Origin: Brevibacillus parabrevis
GTDB taxonomy: Bacteria > Bacillota > Bacilli > Brevibacillales > Brevibacillaceae
Length of the DNA stretch: 64,000 nucleotides
Direction: 5' to 3'
NCBI RefSeq assembly: GCF_003710905.1
Contig: NZ_RHHV01000006.1
Span: 372,001 to 436,000 of the forward strand
Shown: positions 24,621 to 33,973 of the stretch, one piece after another
Position numbering within the stretch: the first letter of the stretch is position 1
Layout of the letters: each line of letters starts with the position of its first letter
Translations under genes and position numbers: made by a program
The notes under the pieces: model-generated
What the model saw: the letters and a program-made list of their open reading frames with translations, nothing else
What the model was told of the DNA's origin: nothing
Databases searched by the model: none

Positions 24621-27527
24621 TTATGAATCTGGCAGGGATTGCATACGTAAGAACGGTTCAATTCGCTCGCGCAGCGTCGGCCAGGAGCCTGTCTCCACCT
24701 GAAACGGCGGGAGCGATTGCAAAAAGGAACGGCCGTAGCGGGATTCGACCACACGCGTATCGAACACGACCACAACGCCCCGGTCCAAATGGTGACGAAT
24801 CAACCGTCCGACTCCTTGCTTGAACAAAATGACGGCTTGCGGCAGCGCCAGCGACATGAATGCGTTTTTTCCGTCTGCTTTCAAAGCTTCCGCGCGTCCC
24901 TGGTAAACCGGGTGGTTGGGCGGCGTGAACGGCAGCTTGATGATAACCAGACTGCTCAGCCACTCTCCTTGGATGTCCACGCCCTCCCAGAAGCTGCTCG
25001 TGCCAAGCAAAACGCTTCGTTCCATCGAACGAAACAGACTGACCAGCTTGCTGCGGTTGTTGCTGTCAATGCCGTGTCCAAACAGCGTGTACGGCTCCGG
25101 TTCCCCGGCCAGACGCTCTTTCATGGCTTGATACACCAGCCGCAACATCGAATGCGAGGTGAACAAAATCAGCGTCCTGCCTTTTGACGCCACAACCACG
25201 TCTACACAGCCTTGGATGATCGCTTCGAGATACGTCTGGTCGTTTTCTTTTCCCGGCGCCGGAAAATCGGAAGGAATCAATAGCAGCCCCTGCTCTTCGT
25301 AATGGAACGGCGATGGCAGCGACAGCGTGCGTACCCGCTCGGCAGGCAGCTTGTCGAGGCCAAAGCGGCTCATGACGTAAGAAAAGCTGTTTTTGACCGT
25401 CAGCGTAGCGGAAGTCATGATCAGGCTGCGCTTCTGGGAAAAAAGCGGCTCGGCAAGCGAATCCGCGACATCGAGCAACGCCGCAGACAAGTGCACCTGC
25501 TTGCGGGCCGTGCGCGACTCGACCTCCATCCAGTAGACGTAGTTCGGATCTTGCTCTTGCAAAAAGAAATGCAATAGCTCCATCACATTTTGCCATTCCT
25601 TCACCAGCCCGAACAAATCCGTCTGCAAGCTGCGGATGAGGAAGGGCGGCTTCTCCTCTTGGGGAACGGGAACCAGTTTCAGCATCTGTTCCAGTCTGGA
25701 AGCGAAGTCTGTCATGGCGTCGATCAGCTTTTTCGTCACCTTGCGAATTTTTTCTTGTTTTCCCGTGAAAGAAGCTACCCGATACCGCACCGTCTCCCTG
25801 CCTGCATCTGTCGTCTCCTCGGCGCGCTCGGAAGCCCATGCGTACAGAAACTGCGTCCATTGCTGAGCCTTGTCGCGCAAAGACGCAGACAGCTTCTTGC
25901 ACTCCAGAAGAACCGTGTTCAGCTCTTCCTGGACAGACGGCTGCCAGCTTTGCATTTCCTCGGCAAAGCGTGCAATCGCTCCCCCCTCCTCGACAGAAGC
26001 GCGGTCAAGCAAAAACATCACCTGTGTCGTTGTCAGCTGCTTGCCCAAGTGCTGTGTCGCGGCATCTTCCAGATGGTGTGCCTCGTCGAGAATCGCGACC
26101 TCGTACGGCGGGAGAATCCGGTTCTCTGCCTGCAAGTCGCTGATGAAGAGAGCGTGGTTGACGATGAGCACATCTGCTTCTTTTGCCCGGTCTTTCGCCT
26201 GAAAATAATAGCAGCGGCTAAACCACGGACAGGCCCGGTTCAAGCAAGAGCTTGTATCGCTTTTCACCTGCTGCCAGAAAAGCTGTCCGCTCGGAGGCAG
26301 GCTCAGCTCCTCCACATCGCCCGTTTCGGTCTGCGTTAGCCACGTGAGAAGCTGACCTTTTGCCAGCCGCATCTCCTGGTTGCTGCCCTCTACCGGCTCC
26401 TCCAATGCCATCTCGAATTTGCGCAGGCACAAATAGTTGCCCCGGCCTTTCAACGTCGACGCCGTAAAAGCAAAAGGAAGTGTCTGCTGCAACGTGGCGA
26501 TCTCTTTATGGAACAGCTGCTCTTGCAGTTGAATCGTGTTCGTGCTCACTACAAGCTGCTGTTGATTTTGATACGCCCAAATGATCCCGGGCAGCAAGTA
26601 CGCCAGCGACTTCCCTGTGCCTGTCCCTGCCTCCACCAAAAGGTGCGTGCCCTCCTGCATGGCGTCGAAGACAGCGTGCATCATCGCTTCCTGTGCTTCC
26701 CGGCGCTGGTAGCCGCTCATGCTGGCATGCATCTGGCCTTTTTCGTTCAGCATTTCTTCCAGCTGCTCGCTGAACGCTTTTCCGTAGCTCCGTTCCGTCT
26801 GCGGGCGCTGGAAACTCGCCTTCAGCTTTTCCTCGCGCTTTTTCAAAGCCAGTTGGCGGTATATATCCCACAGCGGTGAAGCTTGCCGTGCTGGCTCGTC
26901 GCCCAGTTGTGGCAGCTCCGCCAGCTTTTCCATTTCCATTTGCCGCAAAAGTGTCGCGATGTCCGAACGAAACGACGATACGAGCATTTGCAGTCGTTGA
27001 ATCGTCACGAGCGGCAACTGCTGCAAAATATCGAGCAAGTGCAAGAAGAGCTGGGCGGTTGCCAGCGCGTCACTGTCGGCCTGGTGAGGATTGTCATGCT
27101 CGATCGCAAGCTCCGACGCCAGTTCCCCAAGCCTGTAGCTGTTTTGCATCGGCAAAAGCAAGCGGGACAACTCGACTGTGTCGAGCACATATCCGTCAAA
27201 CGCATAATAGCCCTGGCTCAGCAGGGCTTCTTGTAAAAATTGGAGATCAAAGCTTGCATTATGGGCAACAAAAGCTCGTCCATCCAATAAGCGCAAAAAT
27301 GTCGGGAACACCTCTTCCAAAGTAGGCGCGTCAGCCACCATTTCATTGGTGATCCCTGTCAGTTGCGTAATAAAAGGGGGGATGTCCTGTCCGGGATGAA
27401 TCAGGGTCGAGAAGCATTCTGTGATCTGCCCGTCGTCGATCGCCACAGCGCCGATCTGAATAATGCTGTCTCCCTGCCGCGGATGGCTCCCCGTCGTTTC
27501 AAAGTCTACTACCAGTAATCGATTCAA
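24621..27527 (-). CDS. dinG: DinG-family helicase with N-terminal DEDDh exonuclease
   Basis: Fusion of a DnaQ-like 3'-5' exonuclease and an XPD/DinG superfamily 2 helicase, 968 residues. Nuclease residues are visible: Asp8 and Glu10 (VVDFETTG), Asp94 (ASFDLQ), His148 and Asp153 (HQADSD). Walker A GTGTGKS is at 301-307 and DEAH at 481-484; a helicase C-terminal part (GTSSFWEGVD, GVGRLIRHHLDRG) follows. Four cysteines (367, 428, 433, 439) lie where Fe-S helicases bind a 4Fe-4S cluster. The start TTG 27525-27527 is supported by GAGGTG 7 bases upstream. It likely acts in repair or R-loop removal. The TPR gene precedes it. Confidence 0.94.
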   Translation of the reverse strand: MNRLLVVDFETTGSHPRQGDSIIQIGAVAIDDGQITECFSTLIHPGQDIPPFITQLTGITNEMVADAPTLEEVFPTFLRLLDGRAFVAHNASFDLQFLQEALLSQGYYAFDGYVLDTVELSRLLLPMQNSYRLGELASELAIEHDNPHQADSDALATAQLFLHLLDILQQLPLVTIQRLQMLVSSFRSDIATLLRQMEMEKLAELPQLGDEPARQASPLWDIYRQLALKKREEKLKASFQRPQTERSYGKAFSEQLEEMLNEKGQMHASMSGYQRREAQEAMMHAVFDAMQEGTHLLVEAGTGTGKSLAYLLPGIIWAYQNQQQLVVSTNTIQLQEQLFHKEIATLQQTLPFAFTASTLKGRGNYLCLRKFEMALEEPVEGSNQEMRLAKGQLLTWLTQTETGDVEELSLPPSGQLFWQQVKSDTSSCLNRACPWFSRCYYFQAKDRAKEADVLIVNHALFISDLQAENRILPPYEVAILDEAHHLEDAATQHLGKQLTTTQVMFLLDRASVEEGGAIARFAEEMQSWQPSVQEELNTVLLECKKLSASLRDKAQQWTQFLYAWASERAEETTDAGRETVRYRVASFTGKQEKIRKVTKKLIDAMTDFASRLEQMLKLVPVPQEEKPPFLIRSLQTDLFGLVKEWQNVMELLHFFLQEQDPNYVYWMEVESRTARKQVHLSAALLDVADSLAEPLFSQKRSLIMTSATLTVKNSFSYVMSRFGLDKLPAERVRTLSLPSPFHYEEQGLLLIPSDFPAPGKENDQTYLEAIIQGCVDVVVASKGRTLILFTSHSMLRLVYQAMKERLAGEPEPYTLFGHGIDSNNRSKLVSLFRSMERSVLLGTSSFWEGVDIQGEWLSSLVIIKLPFTPPNHPVYQGRAEALKADGKNAFMSLALPQAVILFKQGVGRLIRHHLDRGVVVVFDTRVVESRYGRSFLQSLPPFQVETGSWPTLRERIEPFLRMQSLPDS

Positions 27528-27617
27528 GCGTTGTCACCTCGTAACCTGGGCGGAACCTGTCATCCGCACTCATTCACATTCGGCAACAGTGGGAAATATT
27601 CCTGCTTCCGACTGCAA

Positions 27618-29117
27618 TTACGGCTGCACAAGCTCGTTTTGCACAGCTTCTGCGCCGAGCTTGCTCGCGCACAGCTGCAAGTAAAGCGGGATTTCCCGAA
27701 ACTGGTCTGCGTGAGGCAACGTTCGCTGGAAATACTGCTCAGCCAGCCGCCAGTTTTCCTCCACCATCGCCAGTCTCCCCAAGTGGAAGTACCCAAGAGA
27801 ACGGATATACGGGTCCGCATCATCCAGAAACAGCTTGGCCAACCGCTTCGCTTCCAGCGTCTCTCCGACTTTTTCAAAAGCGGAGATCATTCCGGACTGC
27901 CCCAGGCGGTTTTCGCTGTTTTTTGCCAAAATGCCGCGAAACGCTGCGATGGCCCCCGGGATATTGCCATCAAACAGCTGCATCCAGCCGTAGCTGAACA
28001 CAAAATCATCCTGCTCTGGCGCCAGACTGATCGCTTTTTTCACAAGCGTCAGCGCTCGTTTGCTCCCGGCGATCAGCCAGGTGTTCCATGCCAGCCCGTG
28101 CCACGTCCAGCCTTCCTTGGGCAACCGTTCCGTCAAAAAATGATAGCACACTTGTGCCCGGTGGTAATTGCCCACAGCTTCGTACAAATGAGCCATTTCC
28201 TGCAACGTCTCGTTATCGAGCTCGCGGTTGGGCAAAGTCAGGCTCGATGGGGCAACAAGCTCTGCCGTCTCGTCCATCTGCATCAGCAATTTGGCGGCGC
28301 GAAGCCATAACAGCTGCGCCTCCCAATCTTGCTCGTGCTTTTGCAAATAACATTCGATCTCATCGAGCGCTTCCTGGGCATCGCCGTCCATCAAGTAGCA
28401 GAGAGCGAGGTTGTACTTGGCTTCCTCCTGCTCAGGCTTTACTTCCAGCGAGGTTTTAAAAGCTTGCACGGCCTCCAGCCACTGCTTCTCCTCCGCTAAT
28501 ATGCAGCCGATGGCATTGCTGCTGATCGCCACGATCGCAGGCGAGCTTGCCGATTTTCCCAACAGCCGAAACTCGCGAAAAGCCATTTCCTTGTCGTCGC
28601 AAAACAACAGGCTGTAAGCGTAATACAGCCGACCGCTTTCCCAGTCCGGCGCTTCTTTCACCAGCTCGGCAAAACACTTTTTCGCGTCCTGAAACATGCG
28701 CAGATGGTAAAATCCTTCTCCGCGGCGAAATACAGGCTCGTAAGCGTGCATCGCTTGCGGCAGTTTGTCGGCTTTGGCTTCGAATTTCGGCTCGGATTTT
28801 GACTCGCTTGCCGTCCCTTTTTGGCCATCCTGTTTATGGTCCGTCGCTAACGGTTCTTTTTTTAAGGAAACGGGCTTGGCCTTTTCCTCTTGCGTCTCTG
28901 TCGGCAGCTGCCCTTCCATTTGCTTGATGTGCCGGATCGCGTTGGACAGCTTCTCTTCAAATTGCAGCCACAAATCGACGACCGTATCGCTGACCTGCCG
29001 CAAGTAAAACAGTTGATCCGCTAATTGAAGCCTTTCCTGCTCCGATGCTTCCTGCCACCGTTCCTCTATCGTCTGTGCTTTTGTGCGCAACGTCTGAAAC
29101 CAGTCTTCGATCTTCAC
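27618..29117 (-). CDS. TPR-repeat protein
   Basis: 499-residue cytoplasmic protein. An N-terminal helical region (1-95) is followed by a Lys/Glu/Ser-rich linker (about 95-140). Many TPR-like helix pairs run to the end (for example YNLALCYLMDGDAQEALDEIECYL, PEQEEAKYNLALC). There is no signal peptide or catalytic motif, so a scaffold role is likely; partners are unknown. It replaces B. subtilis ypmA in this interval. Its GTG start (29115-29117) sits directly after the T-run of the panD terminator, whose stem also contains the G-rich ribosome site. Confidence 0.85.
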   Translation of the reverse strand: MKIEDWFQTLRTKAQTIEERWQEASEQERLQLADQLFYLRQVSDTVVDLWLQFEEKLSNAIRHIKQMEGQLPTETQEEKAKPVSLKKEPLATDHKQDGQKGTASESKSEPKFEAKADKLPQAMHAYEPVFRRGEGFYHLRMFQDAKKCFAELVKEAPDWESGRLYYAYSLLFCDDKEMAFREFRLLGKSASSPAIVAISSNAIGCILAEEKQWLEAVQAFKTSLEVKPEQEEAKYNLALCYLMDGDAQEALDEIECYLQKHEQDWEAQLLWLRAAKLLMQMDETAELVAPSSLTLPNRELDNETLQEMAHLYEAVGNYHRAQVCYHFLTERLPKEGWTWHGLAWNTWLIAGSKRALTLVKKAISLAPEQDDFVFSYGWMQLFDGNIPGAIAAFRGILAKNSENRLGQSGMISAFEKVGETLEAKRLAKLFLDDADPYIRSLGYFHLGRLAMVEENWRLAEQYFQRTLPHADQFREIPLYLQLCASKLGAEAVQNELVQP

Positions 29118-29176
29118 GAAAAAGCCACCCCCCTGTGAGGCATGAGTAGTTTCATTGTCTCACAAGGCAGGTGGCT
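29118..29176 (-). terminator. Terminator after panD overlapping the TPR gene's ribosome site
   Basis: Long stem: agccacc / ggtggct at the base and CCTTGTGAG / CTCACAGG above, followed on the minus strand by TTTTT. The 3' arm holds GGGGGGTGG, the only Shine-Dalgarno candidate for the TPR gene that starts 1 base after the T-run. Confidence 0.75.
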
Positions 29177-29207
29177 CTATGCGCAAAGCCAAAGGCAAAT
29201 GCTTTGT

Positions 29208-29591
29208 CTACAGGATCGTCGCGTGTACTTCCTCGCCAAGCATTTCCTTGATCCGGTTCTTCTCGTCCATGATCGCCACTTTTGGCTTGTACGTACGAGC
29301 TTGCTCATCGGTCATCATGGCGTAGGCGATAATGATCACGATATCGCCTTCCTGAACGAGACGGGCTGCTGCGCCATTCAGGCAAATTACGCCACTTCCT
29401 GGCGCTCCTTCAATCACATACGTTTCCAGACGCGCCCCGTTGTTGTTGTTCACGATTTGCACTTTTTCATTGGGCAAAATATCGAGCGCATCCAAAATAT
29501 TTTTGTCGATCGTGATGCTCCCCACGTAGTTGAGGTTCGCTTCTGTCACTGTTGCGCGATGGATTTTCGCTTTCATCATAGTGCGAAACAC
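29208..29591 (-). CDS. panD: Aspartate 1-decarboxylase proenzyme
   Basis: Makes beta-alanine from aspartate for pantothenate synthesis; the enzyme self-cleaves to form a pyruvoyl cofactor. The 127-residue length is standard. The cleavage Gly-Ser is visible in [11 protein letters not shown], with Tyr just before it. I set the start at GTG 29589-29591, because GGGAGGT lies 7 bases upstream and [16 protein letters not shown] is the usual N-terminus. It is the last gene of panB-panC-panD, 53 bases after panC. Confidence 0.96.
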   Translation of the reverse strand: MFRTMMKAKIHRATVTEANLNYVGSITIDKNILDALDILPNEKVQIVNNNNGARLETYVIEGAPGSGVICLNGAAARLVQEGDIVIIIAYAMMTDEQARTYKPKVAIMDEKNRIKEMLGEEVHATIL

Positions 29592-29644
29592 AGGCATTAC
29601 CTCCCTTGTCATCCTTATGGAACTTTTTCGCTTACCACGTATGA

Positions 29645-30508
29645 TTAACGGACAGACGCGATCAGGTTGTCAATCAAACGTGTCTTGCCAAAACGGACAG
29701 CAAGCGCCACGATAATGTCTTGTCCGGATGTCTCTTTTTCGATTGGCTCCAAATCAGGATAACCCAAAATTTGGATATAGTCGATATCTGCCAGCGGTTT
29801 TGCTGCAATCATTTGCTCGATACGCTCTTTGATCTCGGCAAGCGGCTTGCCCTCTGCGAGCCACTCTGCTGCCTGCTGCAAGCTTTGCGACAGGATGAGT
29901 GCCTGTGAGCGTTCTTCTGCGGACAAATACACATTGCGCGAGCTCATCGCCAGTCCATCGGCTTCCCGAACGATCGGGCATGGCACTACCTCTACCGGAA
30001 CGGACAAGTCTTTGACCATTTGCGTGACCACGGCTACTTGCTGCGCATCTTTTTGACCGAAAAACGCATAGTCAGGCTGGACGATGGAGAACAGCTTCAA
30101 GACCACCGTCGACACTCCGTCAAAATGCCCCGGCCGAGAAGCGCCGCACAAAGGTGTCGTGACGTTCGCTACCGATACCGTCGTCAAGATCGGCTTGGGA
30201 TACATTTCTTCGACAGTTGGTGTGAACAGCAGATCGACTCCCGCTTCAGACGCCATCCGGCTGTCACGCTCGATATCGCGCGGATACCGTTCAAAATCTT
30301 CATTCGGGCCAAATTGCAGCGGATTGACAAAAATGCTCATGACGACGAGGTCGCACTTTTCTCTCGCTGCCTTGACCAGACTGAGGTGTCCTTCATGCAA
30401 AAAGCCCATCGTGGGCACAAAGCCGATTGTCTTGCCTTGCCGCCGTGCTGCTTGTATTTGAACGCGCACATCCTCGATTGTGGATAGCTGCTGCATCGTT
30501 TGAATCAT
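29645..30508 (-). CDS. panC: Pantothenate synthetase
   Basis: ATP-dependent ligation of pantoate and beta-alanine to pantothenate. 287 residues with the HIGH-like motif [18 protein letters not shown]. The pantoate/ATP site follows in [20 protein letters not shown], then FGQKDAQQ, the KMSKS-like MSSRNVYLS and the C-terminal domain. It overlaps the end of panB by 4 bases (ATGA). Confidence 0.97.
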   Translation of the reverse strand: MIQTMQQLSTIEDVRVQIQAARRQGKTIGFVPTMGFLHEGHLSLVKAAREKCDLVVMSIFVNPLQFGPNEDFERYPRDIERDSRMASEAGVDLLFTPTVEEMYPKPILTTVSVANVTTPLCGASRPGHFDGVSTVVLKLFSIVQPDYAFFGQKDAQQVAVVTQMVKDLSVPVEVVPCPIVREADGLAMSSRNVYLSAEERSQALILSQSLQQAAEWLAEGKPLAEIKERIEQMIAAKPLADIDYIQILGYPDLEPIEKETSGQDIIVALAVRFGKTRLIDNLIASVR

Positions 30509-31359
30509 GATTGGGTCACTCCTTCTCCGTACAGCTCCTTGATCGTCTCTTCCGATGCACGAAACACGTGATCAGGCCCCGGAAAGTGACGAAGCTCGAC
30601 TTCTTTGACGTACGTGGCGACTGCCTCGCGAATGGATGTGCCGATGTCAGCGTAGCGCTTGACGAATTTCGGCGTCAATTGGGAAGCGTAACCAACCAGG
30701 TCGTGGAACACGAGCACTTGTCCATCACAGTCTGCCCCAGCACCGATGCCGATTACGGCAATCTCCAGCTTTTGGGCAATCATTTTGGCTACCTCTTGCG
30801 GCACGCATTCCAGCACAATCGCAAAAGCGCCAGCTTGCTGCAAAGCCAATGCGTCATCCAGCAATTTTTTTGCCGCTTCCAGATCGCGTCCCTGCACTTT
30901 ATAACCGCCAAGCTGATGAACCGACTGCGGAGTCAGGCCGATATGTCCCACTACCGGAATGCCTGCCTGAACCAATCGGGTGATCAGAGGCGCAAGTTCG
31001 CTTCCGCCCTCCAGCTTGACTGCTCTGGCGAGTCCCTCCTGCATTAGTCTTCCCGCATTTTTCACCGCTTCTTCGATCGTGCCGTGATAGCTGAGAAACG
31101 GCATGTCCGAAACGACAAAAGCGCGTTTGGCCGCTCTTGTCACCGCCTTCGTATGGTGGACCATATCGTCCATCGTCACAGGCAGCGTGGAGTCGTAGCC
31201 AAGCACGACCATGCCGAGCGAGTCGCCAACGAGAATCATGTCCGCGCCAGCGTCCTCCACCAGCTTTGCCGATGGAAAATCGTAAGCTGTCACCATCGTG
31301 ATGGGAATGCCCGCTTCTTTCTTTTTGCGGATGTCCGAAGTCGTGACTTGTTTTGTCAT
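30505..31359 (-). CDS. panB: 3-methyl-2-oxobutanoate hydroxymethyltransferase
   Basis: Adds a hydroxymethyl group from methylene-tetrahydrofolate to alpha-ketoisovalerate, the first pantothenate step. 284 residues, TIM barrel. Family motifs are MVTAYDFPSAKL, the metal-binding Asp in MILVGDSLGMVVLG, VKLEGG, GHIGLTPQS and VIGIGAGADCDGQVLV. It is first in panBCD. The leader carries a strong terminator only 46 bases before the ATG, pointing to attenuation or termination of birA read-through. Confidence 0.97.
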   Translation of the reverse strand: MTKQVTTSDIRKKKEAGIPITMVTAYDFPSAKLVEDAGADMILVGDSLGMVVLGYDSTLPVTMDDMVHHTKAVTRAAKRAFVVSDMPFLSYHGTIEEAVKNAGRLMQEGLARAVKLEGGSELAPLITRLVQAGIPVVGHIGLTPQSVHQLGGYKVQGRDLEAAKKLLDDALALQQAGAFAIVLECVPQEVAKMIAQKLEIAVIGIGAGADCDGQVLVFHDLVGYASQLTPKFVKRYADIGTSIREAVATYVKEVELRHFPGPDHVFRASEETIKELYGEGVTQS

Positions 31360-31405
31360 TTGCGTCTTCTCCTCTTTCGCGCCAAGCTTCGTGGATAGAG
31401 AGGAA

Positions 31406-31441
31406 TAAAAAAACCTTCTCGCTCATAAAAGGGAGAAGGTT
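31406..31441 (-). terminator. Terminator in the panB leader (possible attenuator)
   Basis: Perfect 9-bp stem aaccttctc / gagaaggtt, loop of 12, with T7 on the minus strand. The 46 bases left before panB contain a ribosome site (AGAGGAGAAG) but no room for a promoter. Just upstream (31454-31489) is a second stem, GAGACA/TGTCTC, whose loop has AGAAGG, able to pair with the terminator's CCTTCT. This is compatible with a regulated leader; a 'pan motif' RNA is known before panB in some Firmicutes, but I cannot confirm identity. Confidence 0.75.
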
Positions 31442-31621
31442 GTCCATGCCAAAGAGACATACTTGTCTTGAACGGATTCCTTCTGTCTCGGTCCACAAAG
31501 GCTCTGAGCAGATTTTTGTCCTTGCGTATTTGCCTTATCTATACACCATTTGCTGCAAAAATACTCCGGGAGTACCGTTCTTGAAAAGATACAGCCTCCC
31601 TTTTGGAGTATAGCAAATCAT

Positions 31622-32605
31622 CTACACATTTGCACGATAATTGACGTCCGCCGAATACACTTTATGGATCTGGCCTGCCCGATCTTCCACCATGAGCACG
31701 CCTTCCTCATCAAGCCCTATCGCTTGACCTTCCAGCTTTTGCGAGATCGTCTGGACGGTTACCCAGCGGCCAATCGAATAGGAGTTGGCTTCCCACTCTT
31801 GCTTCACACGCGCGAAGCCTGCGCGCAAGTAATGGTCGTACTCTTCCTCGAAGTTTTGGCAAAAGCGCTGGATGAACGAAACGCGCTTGATCGGAGTGCC
31901 TGACTCGATTCGCAAAGAAGTCGCGATAGACAACAACTCTTCGGGAAAGTCAGCCTGTACACTGTTGGCGTTCAGCCCAATGCCGATCACCAAGTAATTG
32001 ACGCGATCCGATTCCGCGTTCAGCTCGGTCAATACCCCACACACTTTTTTGTCCCCGATAAAAATGTCGTTCGGCCACTTGATTTTGACAGGAAGCCCTG
32101 TTTCCTCGCGAATCGTTCTCGCGACAGTCACCGCTGTCAGCAAAGTCATCTGCGGCGTTTTCGGCAGCGGGATCGCAGGGCGGACGATCAGGCTCATCCA
32201 GATGCCTGTCCCTTTCGGAGAGTGCCAGGGACGTCCCAGCCGCCCTTTCCCCCCCGTCTGTTGCTCCGCCAAAACGAGCGTGCCTTCCTGTGCGCCTTTT
32301 GCCGCAGCCTCGTGCGCGAGCGGCTGCGTGGAGACGACCTCATCATGGGCGATGACATGCTGTCCGATCCGCGCGGTAGACAGCCCCGCCATGATTTCTG
32401 CCGCAGACAGCCGATCAGGCGCTGCAAGCAAGCGATAGCCCGACTTGCGGACAGCTTCTACCTCGTACCCATCCCGCCGCAACTCCTCGATGTGCTTCCA
32501 GACCGCTGTTCGCGAACAGCCGCACGTCTGGCTCAGCTCTTCGCCGGAAATAAAGCGTCCCGGCTGATCGCGAAAGGCTTGAAGAATGACTTGTTTAATG
32601 TTCAT
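31622..32605 (-). CDS. birA: Bifunctional biotin ligase / biotin operon repressor
   Basis: Biotinylates acyl carrier domains and, as biotinyl-AMP complex, represses biotin genes. 327 residues: N-terminal helix-turn-helix (SGEELSQTCGCSRTAVWKHIEEL), central ligase domain with QTGGKGRLGRPWHSPKGTGIW and KIKWPNDIFIGDKKVCG, and a C-terminal SH3-like domain. The start ATG 32603-32605 overlaps cca by 11 bases and follows AGAGG. The order cca-birA-panB is as in B. subtilis. Confidence 0.96.
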   Translation of the reverse strand: MNIKQVILQAFRDQPGRFISGEELSQTCGCSRTAVWKHIEELRRDGYEVEAVRKSGYRLLAAPDRLSAAEIMAGLSTARIGQHVIAHDEVVSTQPLAHEAAAKGAQEGTLVLAEQQTGGKGRLGRPWHSPKGTGIWMSLIVRPAIPLPKTPQMTLLTAVTVARTIREETGLPVKIKWPNDIFIGDKKVCGVLTELNAESDRVNYLVIGIGLNANSVQADFPEELLSIATSLRIESGTPIKRVSFIQRFCQNFEEEYDHYLRAGFARVKQEWEANSYSIGRWVTVQTISQKLEGQAIGLDEEGVLMVEDRAGQIHKVYSADVNYRANV

Positions 32606-33818
32606 CTTGCGCAACCTCTTTCTTTGCAGCTTCAATCAAATCATGGGGGGTGTTCGGCAATCCGTGCAGGGCCGCTTGCCGCAGCAGCGTCCGCAACACG
32701 TGGACAATCCATTCCCCCGGTTTCTTTTGCAGGGCGAGTTGCAGATCAAGCCCGGTTATCGCAAGTTCCTTCATGGTTTTGACCGGCATCGCGTGATATT
32801 GTTCGGACAGGCTCGCCAGCATGGCTTGCGGCTGTTGATTCCACCAGCATGCCAGCAAAAGCTGGGCGAGCTGCTCGCATTTTTCCCAGCCTGCTTCGAG
32901 CAACAACTGCCCCCACTCAAGCGGTTTTGGCTGATCCCACTCCGGTTGCAAATGCCGCAATTGCTCCACAAAAAAACCGATTGCTTCCGTCTCCCGCTTG
33001 GACATTCGCAAAAGCTGGCAGGCAGCGATCGCTTCCTCGGAGGTAAACTGCGCTGCGTAGAACAGAAGCGCCCATTTTTGCGGCAGACTGTTTACATGCG
33101 CACTCCGCCAAAATTGGGAAGCCGAATCGCGAAACAATCGCTGCAAGACAGGTGAATAGCCAAACAGTTCCGTTTCGTTGATCAGATCGCAACCGATTTG
33201 CGGGGCTTGGCTGCCGAGCATTTTATTCAGCTCTTCCCGGACACGCTCCACAGCGATATGCGCCAAAAGCGAAGCCGTCTCGCTCATGGCAGCAAGCGTC
33301 CTGGCCTCAATCGCAAAACCGAGCTGCGCCGCAAAGCGAACGGCTCGGAGCAATCGCAGCGCATCTTCCCGAAAGCGCTCCAGCGGTTGTCCCACGGCCC
33401 TGACCAGTCGCGCTGCCATATCTGCCTGACCGCCAAACGGGTCCTGAAGCTCTTTCATCCGATTCATCGCCATGGCATTCATCGTAAAATCCCTGCGCTC
33501 CAAATCCAGTCTGAGATCGGACACGAACTGGACGTCTGCCGGACGGCGATAGTCTTCATACTTGCCTTCCGTCCGATAAGTCGTCACTTCAAAAAATTGC
33601 CCCTCGATCCTGACAGACACTGTCCCATGCTTGAGTCCGGTCGGAACGTGATCGGGAAACAAGCGGATGACGTCGCCAGGATGGGCATTCGTACATATAT
33701 CTATATCGTGCACGGGCCGAGACAGCAGCCAATCGCGGACGCATCCGCCGACATAGTAAGCTTCAAATCCGTGATTCTCCAACGTCTCAAGAACCCGGTT
33801 TGCCAGATGGAGCGTCAT
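32595..33818 (-). CDS. cca: CCA tRNA nucleotidyltransferase
   Basis: Adds or repairs the 3'-CCA end of tRNAs. 407 residues, class II type. The nucleotidyltransferase core has YVGGCVRDWLL followed by HDIDICTNA (DxD), then RRDFTMNAMAMN, DPFGGQADMAARLVRAVG and RFREDALRLLRAVRFAAQLGF. ATG 33816-33818 is favoured, with GGGGGGAG upstream; longer in-frame extensions lack a ribosome site. It overlaps birA. Confidence 0.95.
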   Translation of the reverse strand: MTLHLANRVLETLENHGFEAYYVGGCVRDWLLSRPVHDIDICTNAHPGDVIRLFPDHVPTGLKHGTVSVRIEGQFFEVTTYRTEGKYEDYRRPADVQFVSDLRLDLERRDFTMNAMAMNRMKELQDPFGGQADMAARLVRAVGQPLERFREDALRLLRAVRFAAQLGFAIEARTLAAMSETASLLAHIAVERVREELNKMLGSQAPQIGCDLINETELFGYSPVLQRLFRDSASQFWRSAHVNSLPQKWALLFYAAQFTSEEAIAACQLLRMSKRETEAIGFFVEQLRHLQPEWDQPKPLEWGQLLLEAGWEKCEQLAQLLLACWWNQQPQAMLASLSEQYHAMPVKTMKELAITGLDLQLALQKKPGEWIVHVLRTLLRQAALHGLPNTPHDLIEAAKKEVAQDEH

Positions 33819-33872
33819 ACCGCTCCCCCCTTTCTCGCATGGTTCACCCGATGTTATGAGGAGGCGACACTC

Positions 33873-33950
33873 ATGAGATTTTTGTATGGGCTGTTCATTT
33901 TTGTATCCAAGTTGCATCAATTGGTGAAAAGCCGATTGTCCCGCCAATAG
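33873..33950 (+). CDS. Possible 25-residue peptide, plus strand
   Basis: ATG 33873 is preceded by GAGGAGG with an 8-base spacer and followed by 25 codons to TAG. The product MRFLYGLFIFVSKLHQLVKS plus five residues is hydrophobic at the front and basic at the end, a typical small amphipathic membrane peptide. It sits in the 155-base gap between bshA and cca, opposite to both. There is no promoter I can defend. Its functional status is uncertain. Confidence 0.35.
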   Translation: MRFLYGLFIFVSKLHQLVKSRLSRQ

Positions 33951-33973
33951 CTGTTGTTGCCCGTATCGAGTGC

